Part shown: in pieces, positions 17,016 to 26,018 of the stretch | How positions within the stretch are numbered: the stretch's first letter is position 1 | How the letters are laid out: each line of letters starts with the position of its first letter | Source: Deltaproteobacteria bacterium | GTDB lineage: Bacteria; Desulfobacterota; Binatia; Binatales; Binataceae | Reading direction: 5' to 3' | Length of the DNA: 64,000 bases | Assembly (NCBI GenBank): GCA_021780755.1 | Contig: JAJXYF010000022.1 | Span: forward strand, 1-64,000 | Made by a program: the position numbers and the translations under genes | The notes under the pieces: generated by a model | Seen by the model: only the letters and a program-made list of their open reading frames with translations | The model's database searches: none | What the model was told of the DNA's origin: nothing

Positions 17016-17432
17016 ATGGAATTGCGGTATGAAAACGGACTGGCGGGCGGCGGCTGGCTATTCGATCGGGTGAACGGAATGTTTCGCGAAATCGATCAGG
17101 CGGGACGTCAGATGGTGCCGGCGGCCGACGTGATCGAGAACAAGGATGGTTATCGGTTTTACTTCGAGATGCCGGGCCTGACGACTGAATCGATCAGCGT
17201 GCAGGTAGAAGACGGGCGGTTGCTGGTGGCGGCCGAGCGCCGGCGGCCCGAGTGGTCGAAGGAGACCGCGGTGCACGTAGCGGAACGCGGATACGGGCAG
17301 TTGCGGCGCGCGTTTCAACTGCCAAAGGACGCGAGCCATGAGAACATCCACGCGGCGTACAAGGACGGCGTGCTCGAGGTGAGAGTGGAGAAGCGTCCGG
17401 AGAGCAAGCCGGTCAAAATTCAGATCAACTAA
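17016..17432 (+). CDS. Small heat shock protein, Hsp20/alpha-crystallin
   Basis: A 138-residue holdase chaperone. The alpha-crystallin domain spans about residues 36-130: ADVIENKDGYRFYFEMPGL, the VEDGRLLVAAERR loop, FQLPKDAS, AAYKDGVLEVRVEK, with a C-terminal IQIN that partly matches the IxI motif. A GGAGGA ribosome site lies five bases before the ATG. Within the 214-base leader an AT-rich stretch near 16900 could hold its promoter. It heads a forward run with lemA and an M48 protease, a protein-quality grouping. Confidence 0.93.
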   Translation: MELRYENGLAGGGWLFDRVNGMFREIDQAGRQMVPAADVIENKDGYRFYFEMPGLTTESISVQVEDGRLLVAAERRRPEWSKETAVHVAERGYGQLRRAFQLPKDASHENIHAAYKDGVLEVRVEKRPESKPVKIQIN

Positions 17433-17585
17433 AGCAGCCAGCCGGGGGTCGCGGGATGAATCCGCGGCCTCCGGCGCATACGATGGGGATGCGCCACGGA
17501 CGGGCGCGCCGCGCAGCTCGCGATGGGGAGCCACGGTCGGAACTTTCGCCACGAATGCGAATCCGGAACAAGGCGGTAACACAAG

Positions 17586-18149
17586 ATGATCGTGGTCCTA
17601 ATCATACTGATCGGAATCGCGGTGTACCTGGTGAGCGTGTACAACTCGCTGGTGCGGGTGCGCAACGAGGTCGATAATTCGTGGCGGCAGATCGACGTTC
17701 AGCTCAAGCGGCGGCACGACCTGATACCGAACCTGGTCGAGGCGGTCAAAGGCTACATGCAGTTCGAGCGCGACACGCTGACGCAGGTGGTGGAGGCGCG
17801 CGGGCGGGCAATTGCGGCACCGGACCAGGCTTCGCGGGTGGCGGCGGAGAACCAGTTGACGGCGGGTCTGGGACGGCTGCTGGCGGTGATGGAAAATTAT
17901 CCGCAGCTCAAGTCGGATCAGAACGTGATGCAACTGCAGGAGCAGTTGACGACGACCGAGAACCAGATCGCGTTTTCGCGCCAGGCGTACAACGACGCGG
18001 TGCTCGGGCTGAACAATCGCATCCAGACTTTTCCGTCGAATATGATCGCGAACAATTTTGGCTTCAAGCCGGCCGAATACTTCAAGGCGGCCGCGGAAGA
18101 CCAGGCCCTGCCGAAGGTCGATCTGTCGCTCGGAGCGCCGCGCGCGTAG
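17586..18149 (+). CDS. lemA: LemA family protein
   Basis: A 187-residue inner-membrane protein. One N-terminal helix (IVVLIILIGIAVYLVSVYNSLV) is followed by the LemA hallmark VDNSWRQIDVQLKRRHDLIPNLVE and long coiled helices, ending NNFGFKPAEYF. This is the typical length and end. LemA genes often precede HtpX-like proteases, as here. Function poorly known; an envelope-stress or quality-control role is inferred from the pairing. Confidence 0.93.
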   Translation: MIVVLIILIGIAVYLVSVYNSLVRVRNEVDNSWRQIDVQLKRRHDLIPNLVEAVKGYMQFERDTLTQVVEARGRAIAAPDQASRVAAENQLTAGLGRLLAVMENYPQLKSDQNVMQLQEQLTTTENQIAFSRQAYNDAVLGLNNRIQTFPSNMIANNFGFKPAEYFKAAAEDQALPKVDLSLGAPRA

Positions 18150-18212
18150 GGCGAGGCAGCGCCGTTGCAGCGGACGGCGGCGGCATTCGCGCGCACGCAT
18201 CGAAGGCCTCGC

Positions 18213-19241
18213 ATGGCAGAGCCGCACGACAGCTTCTGGCAACTCGAGCACAAGAATCGGCGCGAGACGGCGCTGCTGGTGGTCGCGTTCATGGCGCTGT
18301 TCACAGCGCTCGGATGCGGGCTCGATTTCGTCTTCGGCAACCTGCGCGAGATTGATGGTCAGATCACCGGCGCACCGATATTGACGGTGGTCGCGCTGAT
18401 AATCGGATCGATCCAATCGATCGCGTCGTACTACGGAGGCGCGGCGCTGGTGCTCGCTTCGGTGCATGCGCGACCGCTGCTGGCGGAATCAACCAAAGAG
18501 CAGACGGTGCTCGACGTGATCGGCGAGATGGCGCTGGCGGCGCGGATGCCGGTGCCGCGGGCATACATAATCGACGATGAGGCGCCCAACGCGTTCGCGA
18601 CCGGGCGCGACCCCAAACATTCGGTAATCTGCGTGACGCGCGGACTGGTCGAGGAGATGGATCGCGAGGAGTTGCAGGGCGTGATCGGCCACGAGATGGC
18701 GCACGTTCGCGACTACGACATTCGCACCATGATGATGATCGCGGTGCTGGTCGGCGGGATCGCGATGCTGGCGGACTTCATGTACCGCTGGTCGTGGTTC
18801 GGCGGCTTCGGCGCGCGCGGCAGCGGCGATAACGATCGGTCCGATAGTGGCAACGCGGGCGCGCTGATCGCGATCGCGGTGTTTATATTGGCGGCGCTGG
18901 CGCCGATATTTTCGCAACTGCTGGCGATGGCGATATCACGTCAGCGCGAATACCTGGCGGACGCGGCATCGGTGGAATTCACGCGCAATCCGCAAGCGTT
19001 GCTGCGCGCGCTGGAGGAGATCGCGAAGACCGAATCGCCGCTCAAGAACGCCTCGCGCGGGGTGGCGCACCTGTTCATCGTGAACCCGTTGGAGGCGGCG
19101 GCCGGCGATGACGACGGCGAGGGCTTTTTCACGAATTTGCTCTCGACCCATCCGCCGATCGGCAAGCGAATCGCGCGATTGCGGGCGCTGGCCGGAGAGG
19201 GTGCGGCGAGCGCGTCCGCTCCGGGCAGCGGCATCGCGTAA
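18213..19241 (+). CDS. M48 family zinc metalloprotease, HtpX-like
   Basis: A 342-residue membrane protease. Two hydrophobic helices near residues 20-45 and 55-80 precede the zinc site HEMAH (H160). The third ligand lies in the REYLADAASVEFTR segment (about 250). Further membrane segments flank the catalytic domain. The ATG at 18213 gives MAEPHDSFWQLEHKNR, and the tracked 16-residue extension is discarded. It follows lemA by 63 bases, the common lemA-htpX arrangement, and likely degrades misfolded membrane proteins. Confidence 0.9.
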   Translation: MAEPHDSFWQLEHKNRRETALLVVAFMALFTALGCGLDFVFGNLREIDGQITGAPILTVVALIIGSIQSIASYYGGAALVLASVHARPLLAESTKEQTVLDVIGEMALAARMPVPRAYIIDDEAPNAFATGRDPKHSVICVTRGLVEEMDREELQGVIGHEMAHVRDYDIRTMMMIAVLVGGIAMLADFMYRWSWFGGFGARGSGDNDRSDSGNAGALIAIAVFILAALAPIFSQLLAMAISRQREYLADAASVEFTRNPQALLRALEEIAKTESPLKNASRGVAHLFIVNPLEAAAGDDDGEGFFTNLLSTHPPIGKRIARLRALAGEGAASASAPGSGIA

Positions 19242-19337
19242 CGCACGCGGTGCCGATCTCGTTGCGGCTTGACCAGCGCGGCGCGCCGGGCATCGGAGTT
19301 GAGCTCCGACGCCGCCGCGGCGCATGACTGCGGCTGA

Positions 19338-19829
19338 TTAGCGATTGCGGCTCTTGAGCGCGCGCTCCATCTCGCGCCGCGAAGTCTTGCTGGCGATGGC
19401 GGCGCGCTTGTCATAGAGATGCTTGCCCTTGGCGAGTCCGATTTCGACCTTGGCGCGACCCCGGAGAAAATAGATGCGCAAGGGCACCAGCGAGTAGCCC
19501 TTTTCGCGGACGCGGCCCCAGAAGCGATCGATCTCGCGCCGATGCATCAGGAGCTTGCGGCTGCGGGTTTCTTTGTGGCTGAACTGGCCCGCGGGCGCGT
19601 ACGCGCCGATGTGGACGCCTTGCAGAAACGCCTCGCCGTCCTTGATGCGCGCGTAGCTGTCGCGCAGGTTGGCCTTGTGGGCGCGCAGCGATTTGACCTC
19701 GGTGCCGGTCAGCGCGAGGCCGGCCTCCACTGTCTCTTCGATGAAGAAGTCGTGACGGGCCTTGCGATTTTCGACGACCAGATCGTAGCCGTCGGCGGCC
19801 TTGGGCGGTTTTTTCTTTTCCTGAGCCAT
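19338..19829 (-). CDS. smpB: SsrA-binding protein SmpB
   Basis: A 163-residue tmRNA-binding protein for ribosome rescue. Conserved elements are ARHDFFIEETVEAGLALTGTEVKSLR, the NLRDSYA strand, the LLMHRREI loop and the C-terminal GLAKGKHLYDKR tail that enters the mRNA channel. Full length with basic C-terminus. No ssrA (tmRNA) gene was recognised within the window. Convergent with the M48 protease gene. Confidence 0.96.
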   Translation of the reverse strand: MAQEKKKPPKAADGYDLVVENRKARHDFFIEETVEAGLALTGTEVKSLRAHKANLRDSYARIKDGEAFLQGVHIGAYAPAGQFSHKETRSRKLLMHRREIDRFWGRVREKGYSLVPLRIYFLRGRAKVEIGLAKGKHLYDKRAAIASKTSRREMERALKSRNR

Positions 19830-19941
19830 CCACGATCGAGTTTATCGGTACGCGCGTCGTTCATATAGATAGGCGGCCGGCGACGGTGCTTGATGCGGAC
19901 GCCGCGAATGCGCGCTCGGGCAGTGAACCGCGCGATGGTGG

Positions 19942-21087
19942 CTACCACAAGCGCGACGACGCGATGCGCGCACCTTCGGCCATCGACTTGAGCTTGGCCC
20001 AGGCGATTGCGCCGTCCACGCGCGAGACGCCCGCGATGGTGCCGAAGCCGCAATCGGTGCCGGCGATAACGTTCTCGCGCCCGACCACTCCGGCGAGATG
20101 TTCGATGCGCTGCGCGACCAGTTCGGGATGCTCGACGAAGTTGGTGACGGAATCGATCACGCCCGGAATGAGCACCTTGCCGGCGGGCAGCTTGACGTCC
20201 TTGAACACGGCCCATTCGTGTTCGTGGCGCGGATTGGAGGCCTCGTAGGAGAGCCCCTGCGGGCGCGCCTTGAGCACGAGGTCGAGGATGTCGCGCAGGG
20301 CGACGTCGTGATGGTGCGGGCCTTCGTAGTTGCCCCAGCACAGATGCAGCCGCGAGCGATCGGGAGGGACGTCGGCGAGCGCGTGATTAAGCGCGGCGAT
20401 ATGCATTTCGATGGTCTTGCGAAACTCCGCGAGACTCAGATCCTTGAACTGGATATGGCGGCTCATCGCGAGGTCCGGACAGTCAACCTGCAGGACGTAG
20501 CCGGCCGCGATGATGGCGTCGTACTCGGTCTTCATGGCGTCGGCGATCGCGCGAATGTAGCGCTCGTGATTGTTGTAATAATTGTCGCTCAGAAAAAACG
20601 AGACGACGCCGGGCGAGGCCGAGCTGACGAAGGCTTCCTCGAACTTGACGCCGGTTAGAGCCGTGCGCAGATTGTCGGCGTCGATGCGCGGGGCGTCGCG
20701 ATCGCGATAAGTAATCGGGCCGGTACACGACGGCCGCTTGATTACGGTCACGCCGGTCTCGCGGCCGCCGCGCTTGCTGAAGCTGGGAAATTCGGCGAGG
20801 TCCGCGGCGCGCAGTCCCGCGCTTTTTTCACCCGCGAAGCCGGCCAGGCGATCTTTGACATAGGTGGCGTAAGACGGCTTGCTCATCTCGCCGTCGTTGA
20901 CGATATCGATGCCGGCCGCCGCCTGCATCCGGACCGTTTCAGCGACCGATAATTTGATCAGCGAGGCGAGTGCGGCGGCATCGTACGCATCGCCCGCTTC
21001 CTTGGCCCGCAGGAGCGCCATTAGATCGTCGGGTCGCGGCAGGCTGCCGGTATGGGTGGTCAGGATTCGCTGGCTGCTGCGTTTCAT
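19942..21087 (-). CDS. MetE C-terminal-like zinc protein
   Basis: A 381-residue protein of the cobalamin-independent methionine synthase C-terminal (UROD/MetE) superfamily. It starts ILTTHTGSLPRP, has the NDGEMSK segment, and zinc-ligand motifs H-x-C in LHLCWGN and Cys in GTDCGFGT. Stand-alone proteins of this size transfer methyl or thiol groups to various acceptors, and some relate to epoxyalkane:coenzyme M transferase. Its start overlaps the stop of the dedA-like gene by ATGA, so translation is coupled. Substrate unknown. Confidence 0.85.
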   Translation of the reverse strand: MKRSSQRILTTHTGSLPRPDDLMALLRAKEAGDAYDAAALASLIKLSVAETVRMQAAAGIDIVNDGEMSKPSYATYVKDRLAGFAGEKSAGLRAADLAEFPSFSKRGGRETGVTVIKRPSCTGPITYRDRDAPRIDADNLRTALTGVKFEEAFVSSASPGVVSFFLSDNYYNNHERYIRAIADAMKTEYDAIIAAGYVLQVDCPDLAMSRHIQFKDLSLAEFRKTIEMHIAALNHALADVPPDRSRLHLCWGNYEGPHHHDVALRDILDLVLKARPQGLSYEASNPRHEHEWAVFKDVKLPAGKVLIPGVIDSVTNFVEHPELVAQRIEHLAGVVGRENVIAGTDCGFGTIAGVSRVDGAIAWAKLKSMAEGARIASSRLW

Positions 21088-21743
21088 CGAATTTCCTCCC
21101 TCGGCTTTGAATCACGCGGCCGCTGCGCCGCGCGCAGTCCCTTAATCCGGTTATAAAGCAGAAGTCCCACACCGATGGCGAGCAGAAGCGCGATCGCGGT
21201 GTCGGAGCGGTGGAAGTAGGGACCGAGTTGCTTCCAGTGTTCCCCGAGCTTCATCCCGGCATAGGCGAGAATGAGGCACCAGATATACGAGGCGATCAGC
21301 GTGTAGATGGTGAAGGGCAGCAGGCGCATCCGGGCGACGCCGGCGGGAAACGCGATAAAGGTGCGAACGACCGGCAGCAGCCGGCTGAAGAAGACCGCGG
21401 GCGCGCCCCAACGATCGAAGAAGCGATCGGCGACTTCGAGTTCGTGCGGCGCGATGAGGACCCAGCGCCCATAGCGCTCGAGGAACCAACGTCCGCCGCT
21501 GGCGCCGACGAAGTAGGCGACATAGGAGCCGAGCAGGCATCCGACGGCGCCCGCGATGGCGACCAGGTTGAGGCTCAACTGTCCGGTCGCCACGAGGTAG
21601 CCCGAGAACGGCATGATGACCTCGGAGGGCAGCGGGATGCATGCGCTTTCGATCGCCATCATGAGGACGATGCCGCCGTAGCCGAGGGTTGCGATGGAGG
21701 CGATGATGAAGGCGGAGATGCCGGTGAGAATTCTGTCAATCAT
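21084..21743 (-). CDS. DedA family membrane protein
   Basis: A 219-residue polytopic inner-membrane protein. DedA (SNARE-associated/VTT) hallmarks are IESACIPLPSEVIMPFSG, the GSYVAYFVGASGG segment and FFSRLLPVVRTFIAFPAG with the conserved Arg residues, plus C-terminal helices. The family scrambles or transports phospholipid and undecaprenyl-phosphate carriers. The ATG at 21743 (MIDRILTG) is chosen; the ORF-track extension is basic shadow sequence. It precedes the MetE-like gene with a 4-base overlap. Confidence 0.9.
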   Translation of the reverse strand: MIDRILTGISAFIIASIATLGYGGIVLMMAIESACIPLPSEVIMPFSGYLVATGQLSLNLVAIAGAVGCLLGSYVAYFVGASGGRWFLERYGRWVLIAPHELEVADRFFDRWGAPAVFFSRLLPVVRTFIAFPAGVARMRLLPFTIYTLIASYIWCLILAYAGMKLGEHWKQLGPYFHRSDTAIALLLAIGVGLLLYNRIKGLRAAQRPRDSKPREEIR

Positions 21744-22074
21744 GCGATGGCCGCGGAATCCTTTCGCGCCGGTAGCGCGCGACGTTACGCGCAAACTTGC
21801 CATGCGGGCGGAAAAGTTGCGAGACAGGACGATCGGGCACGCCCGACGGCGATAGTAATCGCGCGGAAATTCGCGCGCGATAAATTCAGGCGATTTCAAT
21901 GGCTTCGCGCCCGCGGTTTGCAGTACACTGCGCGCGATTGCTTCCCGAGCGGAAAATGTTTAAAGAATAACTAGACTGTATATATGTTGATCGCGATGAG
22001 GTGCCGCACGGCTCGCGGGCCCGCGGCGCGGTTGACGGCGACGCCCCGAGCGGGCGGCCAGACGAGGGAGACCA

Positions 22075-23406
22075 ATGGCAAAGAACACGCTGACGATCAC
22101 CGACAACCGCACCGGCAAACAATACGAGATACCGATCGAGGACGGCGGCGTAGTGCGCGCATCGCATTTTCGCGAGATCAGGACGGGCGCCGACGACTTC
22201 GGGCTGATGTCGTACGATCCGGCGTTTACGAATACCGCGTCGTGCCGCAGCCGGATCACGTTTATCGACGGCGACGCGGGAATCCTGCGCTACCGCGGAT
22301 ATCCGATCGAGGAACTCGCCGAGAAGAGCAACTACCTGGAAGTGGCCTACCTGATCGTCAAGGGCGAGCTGCCGGACCACAAGCACTACGCGGCGTGGGA
22401 AGACAACGTCCGCACCCACACGATGGTGCATGAGAATATCAAAAAGTTCATGGAGGGCTTTCGCTACGACGCGCATCCGATGGGGATGCTGGTGGGGACG
22501 ATCGGGGCGCTCTCGACATTTTATCCGGACGCCAACAATATCACGGACCTGGAGTCGCGGCGGCTGCAGACGCGGCGTCTGATCGGCAAGGTGCCGACGC
22601 TGGCGGCGTTCGCCTATCGGCATACGCGGGGACTGCCCTACGTCTATCCGGACAACGACCTCAGCTACACCGGGAACTTCCTGTCGATGCTGTTCCGGAT
22701 GGCGGAGCGCGACTACAAGCCGAATTCGACGCTGGAGCGGGCGCTCGACGTGCTGTTCATTTTGCACGCCGACCACGAGCAGAACTGTTCGACCAACGCG
22801 ATGCGATCGGTCGGCAGTTCGCAGGTCGATCCCTATTCGGCGGTGGCGGCGGCGACCGCGGCGCTCTACGGCCCGTTGCATGGCGGCGCGAACGAGGCGG
22901 TGATCCGGATGCTGATGGAGATCGGGTCGCCCAAGAACGTGCCGGCGTTTATCAAGCGTGTGAAGGCGGGCGAGGGGCGGCTGATGGGCTTTGGCCATCG
23001 GGTTTACAAGAACTACGATCCACGGGCGAAGATCGTGAAGCGGATCGCATACGAGGTGTTCGAGGTGACGGGGCGCAACCCGCTGATCGACATTTCGCTT
23101 GAGCTGGAGAAGATTGCCCTCGAGGACGATTACTTCGTTTCGCGCAAGCTGTACCCAAACGTGGACTTTTACACCGGCGTTACCTACCAGGCGATGGGCT
23201 TTCCGATGACGATGTTCCCGGTGCTTTTCGCGATTCCGCGGACCTCGGGATGGATGGCGCAATGGGCCGAGATGGTGCGCGATCCGGAGCAAAAGATCGC
23301 GCGTCCGCGCCAGATTTATATCGGCGAGAGCACGCGCGAATGGAAATCGATCGAACAGCGCCCGGCACCGACCACGCGTGAGGACGCGGTCAGCGATCAG
23401 ATTTGA
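22075..23406 (+). CDS. gltA: Citrate synthase
   Basis: A 443-residue type II-sized citrate synthase condensing acetyl-CoA and oxaloacetate. Catalytic segments are LHGGANEAV, GFGHRVYKNYDPRA and the Asp in YPNVDFYTGV. The N-terminal FTNTASCRSRITFIDGDAGILRYRGYPIEELA is typical. An N-terminal beta-region of about 40 residues suggests a hexameric Gram-negative type. It is preceded by GAGGGAGACCA near the ATG. Stand-alone. Confidence 0.97.
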   Translation: MAKNTLTITDNRTGKQYEIPIEDGGVVRASHFREIRTGADDFGLMSYDPAFTNTASCRSRITFIDGDAGILRYRGYPIEELAEKSNYLEVAYLIVKGELPDHKHYAAWEDNVRTHTMVHENIKKFMEGFRYDAHPMGMLVGTIGALSTFYPDANNITDLESRRLQTRRLIGKVPTLAAFAYRHTRGLPYVYPDNDLSYTGNFLSMLFRMAERDYKPNSTLERALDVLFILHADHEQNCSTNAMRSVGSSQVDPYSAVAAATAALYGPLHGGANEAVIRMLMEIGSPKNVPAFIKRVKAGEGRLMGFGHRVYKNYDPRAKIVKRIAYEVFEVTGRNPLIDISLELEKIALEDDYFVSRKLYPNVDFYTGVTYQAMGFPMTMFPVLFAIPRTSGWMAQWAEMVRDPEQKIARPRQIYIGESTREWKSIEQRPAPTTREDAVSDQI

Positions 23407-23490
23407 TCGCGCGTCGCCGGGGATTCCGCGAAGGGCGGATGAAGTGGTCAATCCGTGAGTGCATCCACCCGCTGCACACCCTGAGTCCTT

Positions 23491-24303
23491 TCATCCCCGG
23501 TCGGTGAAGCGGGGTTTGCGTTTTTCCACGAAAGCGCGGGCCCCTTCCGCGATGTAGCCGGCGCGCACGCATAGGGTCTGGTTGCGATCCTCCATGTAAA
23601 TCGCCTGTTCGAGGCTGCCGGCGTCGATGCTCGCGGCCAGGCATTCCTTGGTCAGGCGCAAGCCGAGCGGTGAAGTCTCGACCATCTCGTGGGCCAGGCG
23701 ACTGGCGGCCGCGTCGAGTTCGCCGTCGGCGACGACCTCCGACACGAGTCCGGTCGCAAGGGCACGGCTCGCGTTGATGAAGCGTCCGGTCAGCATCAGT
23801 TCGGACGCGATGGAGGCGCCGACGGCACGCGGCAGAAAATAGCTGACGCCCATGTCGCACGCGCTCAGACCGATCTTGATGAAGGCGGCATTGAAGCGCG
23901 CGGATTCGCCCGCGATGCGCACGTCGGCGGCCAGCGCCAGCGCGAAGCCCCCGCCGGACGCGGGGCCGCGGACGGCCGCGATAAACGGTTGCGGCAGTCG
24001 GCGAATCGCGACCACCAGGTCGCTCATCTTGCGCTGGATGTCGAAGACGCTCGCGGTACCAGCGGTCGTCACGTCCACGCCGCCGCCGCCGCTCTGCTCT
24101 TTCAGATCGAGGCCAGCACAAAACGCGCGGCCCGCTCCGCGGAGCACGACCACGCGCGTCGCTCGATCATGGTAAAGCGCGCGCAGATAGTCGTGCAGCT
24201 CATCAACGAGCACGGCATTGAGCGCGTTCAGCGCCTGCGGACGATTGAGTGTGAGCCACGCGATTTCACCGTCCCGAGTAATGTCCAATGCCTGATACGC
24301 CAT
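23491..24303 (-). CDS. Enoyl-CoA hydratase/isomerase (crotonase) family
   Basis: A 270-residue crotonase-fold protein. The oxyanion-hole segments are RGAGRAFCAGLDLKE (about 62-76) and AVRGPASGGGFALALAADVRIA, with the catalytic-Glu position in FIKIGLSACDMGVSYFLPRAVG occupied by Asp/Met, so hydration is not assured. The ATG at 24303 (MAYQALDITRDGEIAWLTLN) is preferred over 24366. Monocistronic on the minus strand, possibly fatty-acid or dicarboxylate breakdown. Confidence 0.87.
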   Translation of the reverse strand: MAYQALDITRDGEIAWLTLNRPQALNALNAVLVDELHDYLRALYHDRATRVVVLRGAGRAFCAGLDLKEQSGGGGVDVTTAGTASVFDIQRKMSDLVVAIRRLPQPFIAAVRGPASGGGFALALAADVRIAGESARFNAAFIKIGLSACDMGVSYFLPRAVGASIASELMLTGRFINASRALATGLVSEVVADGELDAAASRLAHEMVETSPLGLRLTKECLAASIDAGSLEQAIYMEDRNQTLCVRAGYIAEGARAFVEKRKPRFTDRG

Positions 24304-24719
24304 CGCCCACCTCTCTACTGTTTGATAGTAATCTTCTACTGATTGCTTACAATCGCGGGCGTCCACGTGCTACCGCACGAATTCGCACGCGACTACATCG
24401 CTGTAATCGGGTGGTTTCCCGACCTGTTTGCAGACCATAACGAAACGATGACGCGCGCGCTAATGAATCACTCGCCGACCGGGTAAGCACTGCGAGAGAT
24501 GCTAAAAGCAGCCAATTTACAATATAGTTATCAAGAAACCGTCTCATATCACTCGTAGATTGATAAATTGCGCTCACGTCGTTCCTTGAAGCTGTGAGTC
24601 GTCCGATTGCACAGTCATCTGCGATTTCGAGTGTTTTTTCACCTGCTTATTTCTTGACTCCATCAGTTAGGCAGCCGACGCTGGAGCTATGATTGGAATA
24701 GCGACACGGTGATCTGAGC
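24304..24719. other. AT-richer gap before the HTH gene
   Basis: About 416 bases with lower GC than its surroundings. It holds the crotonase promoter on the minus side and the leader of the HTH gene on the plus side. A TTGACT box near 24654 and TATGAT near 24688 are spaced too far (28 bases) for a normal promoter. No gene is supported. Confidence 0.4.
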
Positions 24720-24974
24720 ATGGCTGAATTAAACGGCTCGCCCCAGACGAATGCCGCTCGGGATGATATCTTTACGATAAAGGAACTCTCCGAGCACCTG
24801 CGCGTCCATCCGACGACCATCTACCGCCTCCTGCGGCAGGGACGCCTCCCAGGATTTCGTGTCGGCAGTAATTGGCGCTTTAATCGCGCCGCGATCGAAC
24901 AATGGGAACGCACGCAGGTAGCCGGCTTCGAGCCGCCGGTGGCACGCGGCCGGCGCAAGCGCCACAACAACTAA
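24720..24974 (+). CDS. Excisionase-like helix-turn-helix protein
   Basis: An 84-residue MerR-like/excisionase-type DNA-binding protein. DIFTIKELSEHLRVHPTTIYRLLRQGRLPGFRVGSNWRFNRAAIEQW matches the HTH_17 pattern (TIKELAxxLxVxxxTIYRLLRxGxLPxxRVGxxWRF). A basic RGRRKRHNN tail follows. Such small proteins act in regulation or as recombination directionality factors. No integrase is nearby, so a regulatory role is more likely. Start chosen at the first ATG. Confidence 0.85.
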   Translation: MAELNGSPQTNAARDDIFTIKELSEHLRVHPTTIYRLLRQGRLPGFRVGSNWRFNRAAIEQWERTQVAGFEPPVARGRRKRHNN

Positions 24975-25191
24975 TACGGACGACGGTTTGACGCGAAGGC
25001 TTCGCGTTCGGCCGGCGGCTACGCCAAATCGCCTCACGCATCCGGCATGACGGGCGCGCGTATCGATGTGAGCGACGGATCATGGTCAGCGCCAGCGCTC
25101 GCTGCCGCGCGATTTGTGCACGCATGTTTGACAATTGCGCGCTAATCCGAATACCTAACGGGCATCACCGAATGCGGAGTGTTGGGCCCAG

Positions 25192-26007
25192 ATGCCGACC
25201 AAGTACGCCGACGTGCGTGGCTACGCCACCTATTATTACTACGTGGGGAAGACCACGCTGCCTGACGTGGTGCCTGATTTCTCGCGCGGGCGAAAACTCA
25301 TTCTGATTCATGCGGCGGGCTCCAACGCTCACGCGTGGCATTACCAGTACGAGGCGCTGGGCGCGGCGCACAGCCCGATTGCGCCCGACCTGCCGGGACA
25401 TGGGCGCACGTCCGGCGTCGAGGCGCTGCCCTCGATCCAGGATTACGCCGACTTCGTGATCGCCTTTGCTGACGCGCTGAAGATCGATTCGGCGGTATTC
25501 GTCGGCCGCTCGATGGGCGGTGCGGTCGCGATGGACCTGGCGGTGCGCTATCCGAAGCGCGTGCAGGGACTGGTGCTGATGGCCACGGCGGCCAGGCTCA
25601 ACGTGCCCAAGGAGCGCATCGAGCAGTGGCGCGCAGTGACGATGGGGCGGGCCGGCCAACCGTTTACCAACGACGGCTACTCGCCGAAAACGATCGCCGA
25701 AAAGCGCGAAGTGATCCAGGAAGGGTGGGGCGAGCAAATCCGCACCGACCCACGCACGCGATGGGGCGATATGGTGGCGTGCGCGAATGTCGATCTGCGC
25801 AATCAACTGGGCGAGATTAACGCCCCGACGCTGGTGCTGGCGGGCGCCGACGACCAGGTGACGCCGCCGGCCGACGCCGAATTTGTTAAGAGCCGCATCA
25901 AGGGTGCGCGCCTCGAAGTGATCGCCGATGCCGCTCATAACCTGACCACCGAGCGGCCCGCCGAGGTCAACGCCGCGGTGGAAAAGTTTCTTGCCGAACT
26001 GAGATAG
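25192..26007 (+). CDS. Alpha/beta hydrolase, first gene of a catabolic operon
   Basis: A 271-residue alpha/beta hydrolase. The oxyanion loop is IHAAGSN, DLPGHGRT follows, the nucleophile elbow is GRSMGG (Ser about 106), the acid is in LAGADDQVTPP and the histidine in DAAHNLTTERP. It is followed at 12 bases by the thiolase gene and then a run of same-strand genes with tiny spacers, so it is the first gene of that operon. It might hydrolyse a C-C or ester bond of the pathway intermediate. Confidence 0.87.
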   Translation: MPTKYADVRGYATYYYYVGKTTLPDVVPDFSRGRKLILIHAAGSNAHAWHYQYEALGAAHSPIAPDLPGHGRTSGVEALPSIQDYADFVIAFADALKIDSAVFVGRSMGGAVAMDLAVRYPKRVQGLVLMATAARLNVPKERIEQWRAVTMGRAGQPFTNDGYSPKTIAEKREVIQEGWGEQIRTDPRTRWGDMVACANVDLRNQLGEINAPTLVLAGADDQVTPPADAEFVKSRIKGARLEVIADAAHNLTTERPAEVNAAVEKFLAELR

Positions 26008-26018
26008 GGAGCGCCCGC

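Noticed and set aside
21886-23451. Reverse open frame of 521 aa
   Set aside because: Antisense to citrate synthase; Arg/His/Val composition typical of a shadow frame.
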